Below the pieces are notes generated by a model. The model did no database searches, had not been told where the DNA came from, and worked only from the letters and a program-made list of their open reading frames with translations. The translations under genes were made by a program, and so were the position numbers. From positions 1 to 8,048 of the forward strand of contig JBCDBH010000273.1 in the NCBI GenBank assembly GCA_039184055.1: a stretch of 8,048 nt of DNA, in the 5' to 3' direction. The stretch comes from JBCDBH01 sp039184055. GTDB taxonomy: Bacteria > Acidobacteriota > Thermoanaerobaculia > Multivoradales > J023. Each line of letters opens with the position of its first letter. The stretch's first letter is position 1. Shown piece by piece: positions 1 through 5,222 of the stretch.

Positions 1-475
1 AGTCCGGCGCACCGACTCGGTTGATCAGCTCGAGCACGCCACACACTTCTTGCTCGATACGAATCGGAATCGCCACCACCGATTGGGTGCTGTATTCGGT
101 AACCGCGTCGACGCCGTCGAAAAAGAACTGATCACCATTGGCGTCGCCGGTGTTGTACGGCTCGCCGTGCTCGTAGACCCAGCCGGCGATACCGTGTGCC
201 GCCGGGACTTCACGACCGATCAACTGCGCCGCCTTGTCACCGAACGCGGCGACAAAGGTCAGGCTGTTCTTGCGGCGATCGGAGCGTTTGGTGAGCGGAT
301 TGTCGAGCAGGATCGAACCCGCCAACGAGGGTACGAATTCGTTGGCCTTACGCAGGATCTCCGACAGGTTGTCGGCGAGGCTCATCTCGACGGGAAACGA
401 CGCCAGGCTGGCGCGTCGGCGTTCGAGGAACGCCTCCATCTGGACGGCTTCGATAGCGTGAATTTCGATCGTCAC
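1..475 (-). CDS. GAF-domain protein, 3' part outside the window
   Basis: The first 158 codons are visible and the gene runs off the left edge. Residues about 34-158 read as a GAF domain, a small-molecule-binding or dimerisation sensor module. Visible family features are an N-terminal helix (ADNLSEILRKANEFV), a strand with 'AGSILLDNP', 'HGIAGWVYEHGEPYNTGD', and 'QSVVAIPIRIEQEVCGVLELINR'. GAF domains usually regulate an output domain such as a histidine kinase, cyclase, phosphodiesterase or sigma-54 activator. Any such domain would lie beyond the edge, so the output is unknown. The start is GTG at 475-473, because an in-frame TGA lies only 15 bases upstream. The next Met is residue 13 (ATG 439-437). 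The ribosome binding site is weak (GAGAG, roughly ten bases upstream). The gene is separated from the bat operon by 266 non-coding bases with its own promoter candidate, so it is probably a separate transcription unit with no known functional tie to Bat. The ligand is not predictable. Confidence 0.85.
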   Translation of the reverse strand, partial: MTIEIHAIEAVQMEAFLERRRASLASFPVEMSLADNLSEILRKANEFVPSLAGSILLDNPLTKRSDRRKNSLTFVAAFGDKAAQLIGREVPAAHGIAGWVYEHGEPYNTGDANGDQFFFDGVDAVTEYSTQSVVAIPIRIEQEVCGVLELINRVGAPD

Positions 476-552
476 TTCGTCTTTCTCTCACCGAGTCGGA
501 ATGACTACCGATTCGGTCGGCGGCCCTCGTCGGATCTGCCCCGTATCAGAAT

Positions 553-569
553 CGAGAGTGCGCCTCTCG
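553..569. repeat. Inverted repeat in the GAF-gene leader
   Basis: The plus strand reads CGAGAG-TGCGC-CTCTCG: perfect six-base arms with a five-base loop. It lies about 80 bases upstream of the GTG start at 475. It could be a leader hairpin or a small operator. No T run follows on either strand, so a terminator is unlikely. Six-base perfect arms can occur by chance in GC-rich DNA, so a function is only possible. Confidence 0.35.
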
Positions 570-641
570 TTCGGCGGGTGACAAAACTACTCTCGTCCGG
601 ACAACGGAGCGTCAACCAAGATACCAGAAGCCGAGCTTCGA

Positions 642-657
642 CGAGAAGCCCTTCTCG
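642..657. repeat. Perfect inverted repeat near the predicted 5' end of the GAF transcript
   Basis: The plus strand reads CGAGAAG-CC-CTTCTCG: seven-base arms separated by two bases. As RNA from the minus strand it would fold as a six-base-pair stem (CGAGAA/TTCTCG) with a GGGC loop. It would start about three bases after the predicted transcription start at 660, so it would form a 5'-terminal hairpin. No T run follows it, so it is not an intrinsic terminator. A second small inverted repeat (GAAGC-CGA-GCTTC, 627-639) lies immediately downstream in the transcript. Confidence 0.5.
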
Positions 658-666
658 AATCAGGGA

Positions 667-675
667 CTTATAGCA
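667..675 (-). promoter_or_regulatory. Extended -10 promoter candidate for the GAF gene
   Basis: On the minus strand the sequence reads TG-C-TATAAG, with the TG at 675-674 and the hexamer at 672-667. It matches the extended -10 consensus TGnTATAAT at all but the last base. No good -35 box lies at the normal 16-18 base spacing. A TTGTAA sits only 13 bases upstream, which is too close; extended -10 promoters often work without a -35 box. The expected start is the A at about 660, giving a leader of roughly 185 bases before the GTG at 475. The site lies in the most AT-rich part of the window. It assumes an ordinary primary sigma factor. Confidence 0.45.
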
Positions 676-741
676 ATAGAACAGTTTACAAAACCCACCA
701 GGTACAGTGAATTTCGTTGAATTCCCATTGCTCAGTGCGGG

Positions 742-1452
742 TTAATCCACCAGGGCGATGGTGTCTTCGGAGCAGACGATCACCGGCGTGGCCAGCACCC
801 GAAATTGATCGTCGCCCGAGGGCCGCACCCAGGCTTCGGTGCCAGCGGGTAGATCGCCGAGATCGCCACGACAATCCTCGAGCAAGACGGCGGCGCGGGG
901 CTCGAGCATGCCTGCCACGCCCACGCTACCCCAGGCGAGCACCGCCAAGGCGATCAGGGAAAGTGGCACGATCCGCCCCGTTCCCCATCGCTCACCGAGC
1001 AGAACGACGATCAACGCCGCCCATGCGGCGAGCACCGCGAGCGTCTGAAACCATGCACCGTTTGTGCTGATCCAGCTCCAGACGCTGTGGTTGTCGATCT
1101 GTTGGCTACCGAGCGAGCGCCGCGCCAAAAAGAGGTTCTCGTCACGCCAGGCGTCCTCGCGCGCGCCGACGCGGTGATACCACAGCACCGCCTCGGGCAG
1201 ACGGTCGAGCTGGTGCAGGGTCGTCGCCAGGTTGTACGCCAACGTCGGGTGAGGTTGTCCGGGATCCCAGCCACGCTCGTAGGCATCGACCGCTTCATCC
1301 AAGCGATTCTCGCGAGCCAGCCGGTTGCCCTCCTCGAGCGCGCGCACCGCATCGATCGCCGACTGCTCACTGCTGGTCGCGGCGACCAGGCTGAGCGCGG
1401 TGGCCAGGGCGAGACCGAGAATGAGCAGACGACGACGCAGCGGTAGGTTCAT
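742..1452 (-). CDS. batE: BatE-like TPR membrane protein
   Basis: A 236-residue protein, last gene of the bat operon. An N-terminal hydrophobic segment (residues 5-25, after RRR) looks like a signal peptide or anchor. Two TPR-type helical pairs follow at about 34-67 and 68-101, with 'EEGNRLARENRLDEAVDAYERG' and 'LAYNLATTLHQLDRLPEAVLWY' patterns. Two transmembrane helices lie at about 134-152 and 161-182, then a compact beta-rich tail (186-236) in the position of the usual BatE SH3-like domain. TPR plus two membrane helices plus an SH3-like tail at the operon's end is the standard BatE layout; TPRs mediate protein contacts, here probably with other Bat proteins in the periplasm. The ATG at 1452 was chosen because GAGGA lies five bases upstream. 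The ATG at 1464, which overlaps the batD stop as ATGA, has no such site and would add four residues (MRNI). The stop is TAA at 744-742. The tail carries the protein's only two cysteines (194 and 227). Confidence 0.88.
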   Translation of the reverse strand: MNLPLRRRLLILGLALATALSLVAATSSEQSAIDAVRALEEGNRLARENRLDEAVDAYERGWDPGQPHPTLAYNLATTLHQLDRLPEAVLWYHRVGAREDAWRDENLFLARRSLGSQQIDNHSVWSWISTNGAWFQTLAVLAAWAALIVVLLGERWGTGRIVPLSLIALAVLAWGSVGVAGMLEPRAAVLLEDCRGDLGDLPAGTEAWVRPSGDDQFRVLATPVIVCSEDTIALVD

Positions 1453-1457
1453 GATGT

Positions 1458-1462
1458 TCCTC
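1458..1462 (-). promoter_or_regulatory. Ribosome binding site deciding the batE start
   Basis: GAGGA on the minus strand, five bases before the ATG at 1452. It overlaps the batD stop codon (TGA 1463-1461), so ribosomes finishing batD are placed on the batE site. It favours the 1452 start over the overlapping ATG at 1464. Confidence 0.7.
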
Positions 1463-3233
1463 ATCGGCACCGGTCGAGCAGCCGTCGTGAGCGCTCGATG
1501 AGCTCGTCGCGGAGATCGGTGGTCGATGACAATTTGGGTGCGTAGCGGAGATAGTGCAGATCGTCGGCGAGGGTGGCGAGATCTTCGGCGACACCACGCG
1601 CGACGCCGCGCGACTCGAGCTCTTCGGCCCATTGCGGACTCGCGGTACCCCGGGGTAAACCGTAGCGATCTTCGAGAAAGGCTCGCCAGCCGTCCTCGAT
1701 CGCCGCGGCGGCCTGTCGTGGTCGTTCTTGGTCGGCGGCTTCACCGAGCGCGGCGAGGAGAGCGCGTTTCGCCGGCCCGTGGCCGGCCCCGCTGCGTCGA
1801 CGCACCACCAGAAGACCGACCATCGCCAGCCACGGCAGCGCGAACAGCCACCGTAGATAGGGCTGTAGACGAAGCGGCTCGGCCACCGGCAGGGCCGCCG
1901 AACGGATCGGCCGCAGGGTGACTTCGACACCTTCCGCCTGGGTGGCGCGCGTTGCGCCCCGCGCGGCCAGCGTCAACCCCTCCACCGAAGCGGCTTCGAA
2001 GCTCCCCTGGCGCGGATCGAAATACGGCACTTCGATGGTCGGCAGGGTCCAATCGCCGGTACGCGACGGCACCAGGACATAGCGCCACACACGCGTGCCG
2101 TGGATCGTCTTGCCACGGATCGACTCGTCGCTCTGCTGCTGCGGAGGAAAGACCTCGATCCCGGGAAGCTCGGGCAGCGTCGGCGCGGTCAACCCTTGGA
2201 GATTGCCCCGTCCGCTGAGCGTCAGGGTGAGCGTCGCGGCATCACCGACCGAAAGCGCCGCGGGATCGAGCGTCGCCTCGAGATCGAGATCACCGACCGC
2301 ACCCGAAAAACCAGGTGGAGCATCACCGAGCGGCCGTACGTCGAGGGTCACCGCGTTGCTCTCGCGATCGACCGACACGCTCCGGGCGAGCAACGAAAAG
2401 CCCCGCGAGCCCACCTGCGCCACCAACGACGCTCTCACCGGCTCGATGGTGACCTCACCGGCGCGACGTGGAAAGAGCGCACGTTGGAGCAAGACGACGC
2501 GCCCGAAGCTCTCACCCTGCCACTCCACCATGTCGGGCTCGCTTTCGTCGGGCTGGGGCAGCTCACGCACCCAAAAGCCGTTGAAGTCGGGGATCGACTC
2601 GGGGTTGACCCCTTGGATATTGGCCTGGGTGTAGAGATAGAGCGTGTAGGTGGCCTGCTGACCCACGTAGGGGTTCGCGGGCACCACCTCGGCGCGCAAG
2701 AAGATCTTCGGTTCGCGCTGCGGCTCGGGCTGTCGTCGGCGTCGATTGAACGGATCGCTATCGAACGGGCTGAAGGGATCGGCCTGACGTCGACGTCGTG
2801 GCGGCGGCTCGGTGAGCACCTCGATCTGGCCACCTTCGAGCCGACGCTCTTGATCGCCGATCTGCACCACCACCTCGGTGACTCGGGCGGTGCCGACTTC
2901 GAGTGGCACCAAACGCCAGCGGAGCGCGCGGGTAGTCGAAGCGACACCGTTAGTGATCTGCAAGCTGGTGCTGGTCATCGGCCCGCGGCGCACGCGCAGA
3001 TTGTCGACCTCGAAACTGGCGTCGAAGTGGACGTTGGGATCCGCCCCTTCGAGGACGATCTCGAGACTCACCGCCTCACCGAGACCGACCTGCTCGGGGC
3101 TGAGTCGGACCGAAACACTCGGCTCCTGCGCGCTGGCCGGCGCGACGACGAGGCCGACACACGCCAGCGCCAACATCCCGAGCATCGCGATGAGGCGTCG
3201 ATCCGAGAGGCGTCGATCCGACCCGCCGCGCAT
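1461..3233 (-). CDS. batD: BatD protein (oxygen-tolerance family)
   Basis: A 590-residue protein, within the normal BatD size range. A signal peptide spans residues 1-35, with basic n-region, hydrophobic core (14-31) and ASA-QE cleavage motif. A beta-sandwich-rich ectodomain follows (about 38-445). The family signatures 'SVRLSPEQVGLGEAVSLEIVLEG' and 'ANPYVGQQATYTLYLYT' begin successive Ig-like domains, and 'LDPAALSVGDAATLTLTLSGRGNLQGL' begins a third. One membrane helix lies at about 462-477, then a cytoplasmic helical domain (485-590). Residues 144-176 form a Pro/Arg-rich linker with two RRRR runs and repeated DPF motifs. BatD proteins are thought to be periplasm-facing partners of BatA and BatB; the biochemical role is unknown. 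The start is ATG 3233, sharing its A with the batC frame's TGA (TGATG). GTG 3236 and TTG 3239 are in-frame alternatives adding one or two residues. No strong ribosome binding site precedes any of them, so translation probably depends on coupling to batC. Confidence 0.93.
   Translation of the reverse strand: MRGGSDRRLSDRRLIAMLGMLALACVGLVVAPASAQEPSVSVRLSPEQVGLGEAVSLEIVLEGADPNVHFDASFEVDNLRVRRGPMTSTSLQITNGVASTTRALRWRLVPLEVGTARVTEVVVQIGDQERRLEGGQIEVLTEPPPRRRRQADPFSPFDSDPFNRRRRQPEPQREPKIFLRAEVVPANPYVGQQATYTLYLYTQANIQGVNPESIPDFNGFWVRELPQPDESEPDMVEWQGESFGRVVLLQRALFPRRAGEVTIEPVRASLVAQVGSRGFSLLARSVSVDRESNAVTLDVRPLGDAPPGFSGAVGDLDLEATLDPAALSVGDAATLTLTLSGRGNLQGLTAPTLPELPGIEVFPPQQQSDESIRGKTIHGTRVWRYVLVPSRTGDWTLPTIEVPYFDPRQGSFEAASVEGLTLAARGATRATQAEGVEVTLRPIRSAALPVAEPLRLQPYLRWLFALPWLAMVGLLVVRRRSGAGHGPAKRALLAALGEAADQERPRQAAAAIEDGWRAFLEDRYGLPRGTASPQWAEELESRGVARGVAEDLATLADDLHYLRYAPKLSSTTDLRDELIERSRRLLDRCR
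3192..3221. repeat. Exact 15-bp tandem duplication in the batD signal peptide
   Basis: GAGGCGTCGATCCGA occurs twice back to back on the plus strand (3192-3206 and 3207-3221). On the coding strand it encodes SDRRL twice (BatD residues 5-14, in GSDRRLSDRRLIAML). The copies are identical and in frame. The duplication adds two Arg pairs and an extra Leu ahead of the hydrophobic core. Identity at synonymous positions suggests a recent slippage duplication. Confidence 0.9.
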
Positions 3234-3658
3234 CACCAATCTTTTTTGCCCCGCGCGTTGGCGCGCATCGCTTCGAGCGCTTCTTGGCGCCGTTGCTCAC
3301 GCTCGAGATTCTCCACCGCTTCGAGAATCGCCGCCGCCTCTTCGGCGCTCATATCGGGTAGATCCTGGAATTGCGGCAGTGGCCCTTGCTGCTGTTCCTG
3401 CTGCTCGCCTTCACCCGGTGGCGGTGGCTGACCCTCGCCATCCTGCTGCTCTTGCTGATCCTGGCCTTGATTCTGCTCTTGTTGGTCGTCGCCACCCTGC
3501 TGCTCTTGCTGGTCCTGATCCTGGTCGCCTTCGCTGTCGTCGTTCTGCGACTGCTGCTGTTGATCATGTTGATCGTTCTGCTCGCCGTCGCCGTCTTGTT
3601 GTTGATCCTGCTGCTCTTGCTGTTGTTGCTCGAGTCGTTTGAGCGCCAGCTCGAGGTT
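3233..3658 (-). pseudogene. batC: C-terminal half of BatC, cut off by an in-frame stop
   Basis: These 141 codons and a TGA (3235-3233) continue the batC frame directly after the TAA at 3661-3659, with no further stops. They begin 'NLELALKRLEQQQQEQQ', completing the helix normally following the last BatC TPR. About 95 residues very rich in Gln, Asp, Glu and Gly follow, then the conserved BatC end (PQFQDLPDMSAEEAAAILEA, then ENLEREQRRQEALEAMR). It ends 'GKKDW' and overlaps the batD start as TGATG. This is normal BatC sequence, so only the stop separates it from the upstream half. No start with a good ribosome binding site lies just after the TAA. The first in-frame ATG (3352-3350, with AGGA about ten bases upstream) would give only a 39-residue peptide. 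If the TAA is a sequencing error, batC is one intact 319-residue gene from 4192 to 3233. Confidence 0.8.
3442..3622. repeat. Gln-codon low-complexity tract with a thrice-repeated 16-mer
   Basis: The coding (minus) strand is a dense run of CAG, CAA, GAC/GAT and GAG codons. The 16-mer CAGCAAGAGCAGCAGG occurs exactly three times, at 3607-3622, 3496-3511 and 3442-3457. The spacings are 111 and 54 bases, both multiples of three, so each copy encodes QQEQQ in frame. This is the acidic, Gln-rich disordered region typical of BatC, expanded by codon repeats that can slip during replication. On the plus strand it reads as an artificial Leu-rich frame. Confidence 0.8.
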
Positions 3659-4192
3659 TTATTTGGCGTCGGCGAGCTCGGGGTCGGCACGCAACGCACG
3701 CTGGTAGGCGTCGATCGCGCCTTGCGCGTCGTCGGCGGCGAGCCGGGCATTGCCGAGGTTGTAATGGGCGCGCGAACCGAGAGTCTCGGGCACCAGCTCG
3801 GCGGCGGCTTCGAGCAACGGCGCGGCGTCGGTTCGACCGGCGAGCAGACGACCGGTACCGGCGTTGTATTGCGCCACCGGATCGTCATCGCCGCGCAGCA
3901 CCAAGGCGGTATCGAGCGCCTCGGCGGCGGCTTTGGGCGCGCCGGCTTCGAGCGCGTCGATCGCGAAGCGGGTGCGTTCGTTCGGGTTGTAGAGCCATGA
4001 AGCACTCTCGTCGGGCTCGACGACCGGCGCTTCGGCCGTGGTCGCCGGGTCGACGAGCTGCGGGTCGGCGGGTGGTGCCGGCGGGGCCGCCTCAGGCTGA
4101 GGCTGTCCGAGCACGGTCGACGTGGCCAGGACCAGCAGCACGGTCAACGCCATACGGTACGAAGACGAAACCGAACGCTCTGTCAATCTCAT
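3659..4192 (-). CDS. batC: BatC-like TPR protein, truncated by an in-frame TAA
   Basis: As written, this codes for 177 residues. Residues 14-30 form a hydrophobic signal or anchor segment, followed by a Pro/Ala-rich linker (31-60). About three TPR units follow at roughly 72-105, 106-139 and 142-175; the last is clearest ('RAHYNLGNARLAADDAQGAI' then 'DAYQRALRADPELADAK'). TPRs are protein-interaction scaffolds, and BatC is thought to act with the VWA proteins BatA and BatB at the periplasmic face. The TAA (3661-3659) falls exactly where BatC proteins normally read DA(K/R)YNLELAL, so it replaces an expected Tyr. The frame stays open for 141 more codons of normal BatC sequence. A single base change from TAT or TAC would produce the stop. 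The start is ATG 4192, overlapping the batB stop as ATGA, with GGAGG four bases upstream (4201-4197). Met14 is a weaker alternative. Family assignment is secure; whether the truncation is real is uncertain. Confidence 0.85.
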   Translation of the reverse strand: MRLTERSVSSSYRMALTVLLVLATSTVLGQPQPEAAPPAPPADPQLVDPATTAEAPVVEPDESASWLYNPNERTRFAIDALEAGAPKAAAEALDTALVLRGDDDPVAQYNAGTGRLLAGRTDAAPLLEAAAELVPETLGSRAHYNLGNARLAADDAQGAIDAYQRALRADPELADAK

Positions 4193-5220
4193 CGTTCCTC
4201 CGTGGTCGAACGGCCACGCGCGAAAGGCGGCAGGGCGAGATAGAGCCCCAACGCCACCGCAGCCAACGTGGCCGGTACTTGAAAACGCTCTTCCAACAAG
4301 GTCACCGTCTCGCTACCCCACGAACGGCTTTCCATGGCATTGATGCGATCGACGATCGGGGCGACGTCGGTACCGACGTCACCGGCGCGAACGTAGACCC
4401 CGTCGGTTTCGTCGGCGATCCGTTCGAGCGTGGTCTCGATCAACCGACTGACCACCACCTGACCGTCTTCGTCACGTTTGTAGACCGTCGGCGCACTGCC
4501 ACCGGGATCTGGTAGAGCAAGAGGCGTGCCGTCGAGGGTGCCGACACCGATGGCATGGGTGACGACTCCGGCCTCGACCAGATCTTTGGTGGCGCGCTCG
4601 AGCTCGCTACCGTGATCTTCACCGTCCGACACCAGCACCATCACCCGATGCTTGTCGCCATCGCGTGGAAAGAGCTCACGAGCCCGTTCGAGCGCCGCCG
4701 CGAGCTCGGTGCCGGGGGTCGGCAACGATCCGGGTTGGGCGGCGTCGAGCAACAGGCCGATCACCGCGCTATCGACGGTGAGCGGCGCCATCACCACCCC
4801 ATCACCCTCGGCCTGCACCAGGGCGACACGATGCTGCGGCAGCTCGCGCACCAAACGACGAATCAGGGTTTGCGCCACCCACAAACGCGATGGCGTGACG
4901 TCGGAAGCAGCCATCGACAACGAGGTGTCGAGCACGAAGACGACGTCGACTCCCTGACGCTCGACCTGCTGCTCGGCGAGACCCCAACGCGGCTGCGCGA
5001 TGGCGAGCACCAGCCCCACCGTGGCGACACCGAGCAAAACAACCGAAAAACGTTGACGCCACGGCTTGTGACCGACGAAGAGCCGATCCCACAAGCCACG
5101 CGCCGCCCAGGCCGCGGTGGCGCGGAGCCGGCGACGCCACACCCACAAGGCGATCGTCACCACCACCGGAACGACGAGCAGCAGCCACAGGCCTTCGGGA
5201 TATGCCAGATCGATATCCAT
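4189..5220 (-). CDS. batB: BatB, membrane-anchored VWA-domain protein
   Basis: A 343-residue protein. Transmembrane helices lie at about 11-28 and 57-75, then a VWA domain (about 91-295) and a C-terminal helix (315-333). The metal-ion-dependent adhesion site (MIDAS) is intact: DTSLS at 98-102, Thr171 in 'TPGTEL', and 'SDGED' at 198-202. This fold binds a divalent metal and protein partners. Two N-terminal helices, the VWA domain and a C-terminal helix are the standard BatA/BatB architecture, with the VWA domain placed in the periplasm. In the Bat system BatA and BatB are thought to form a complex with BatC and BatD. 'RWGLAEQQVERQGVDVVFVL' is the usual BatB lead-in to the VWA domain. ATG 5220 was chosen because GGAG lies eight bases upstream. 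GTG 5226, which overlaps the batA stop as GTGA and would add MT, is only two bases from that site. The end overlaps batC by four bases. Confidence 0.93.
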   Translation of the reverse strand: MDIDLAYPEGLWLLLVVPVVVTIALWVWRRRLRATAAWAARGLWDRLFVGHKPWRQRFSVVLLGVATVGLVLAIAQPRWGLAEQQVERQGVDVVFVLDTSLSMAASDVTPSRLWVAQTLIRRLVRELPQHRVALVQAEGDGVVMAPLTVDSAVIGLLLDAAQPGSLPTPGTELAAALERARELFPRDGDKHRVMVLVSDGEDHGSELERATKDLVEAGVVTHAIGVGTLDGTPLALPDPGGSAPTVYKRDEDGQVVVSRLIETTLERIADETDGVYVRAGDVGTDVAPIVDRINAMESRSWGSETVTLLEERFQVPATLAAVALGLYLALPPFARGRSTTEER

Positions 5221-5222
5221 CG

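Larger units (their letters stand above)
476..741. other. Intergenic region between batE and the GAF gene
   Basis: This 266-base gap separates the end of batE from the GAF-domain gene. Both flanking genes are on the minus strand. It is visibly more AT-rich than the coding DNA around it, especially at 660-735. It contains an extended -10 promoter candidate and three short perfect inverted repeats (listed separately). No convincing intrinsic terminator follows batE: the stretch after its TAA lacks a GC-rich stem followed by a T run on the minus strand. Either the operon ends by another mechanism or some transcription reads into the GAF gene. Open frames crossing this gap on either strand have no recognisable protein character. 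Confidence 0.7.

Noticed and set aside
50..673. Plus-strand open frame of 207 codons at the left end
   Set aside because: It lies opposite a recognisable GAF domain and continues through the AT-rich intergenic DNA. Its translation has no recognisable fold, so chance is the better explanation.
676..741. Intrinsic terminator after batE
   Set aside because: The minus strand has GGGTTTTG near 697-690 and a weak AT-rich GAATT/AATTC stem, but no GC-rich stem directly followed by a T run. The support is too weak to call.
695..754. Eight-base direct repeat CCACCAGG at 695-702 and 747-754
   Set aside because: Two copies of an eight-base word in one short stretch are weak evidence. One copy is inside the last batE codons, and nothing suggests a binding-site array.
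2100..3431. Plus-strand open frame of 443 codons opposite batD
   Set aside because: Long antisense frames are common opposite GC-rich genes with strong codon bias. Its translation is charged, His/Arg-rich and has no domain character, while the opposite strand encodes a clear BatD.
3659..3661. TAA reassigned to Tyr in this organism
   Set aside because: No bacterial code with TAA read as Tyr is known to me. batE also ends with TAA at its expected length, immediately before AT-rich non-coding DNA. The other genes use TGA, so a reassigned code is not needed to explain one stop.
3371..4000. Plus-strand open frame of 209 codons with an extremely Leu-rich, membrane-like N-terminal half
   Set aside because: It is the reverse complement of the batC Gln/Asp/Glu codon tract: CAG/CAA become CTG/TTG, GAC/GAT become GTC/ATC and GAG becomes CTC. 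It has no ribosome binding site and no family resemblance, and its second half is the mirror of the TPR region.
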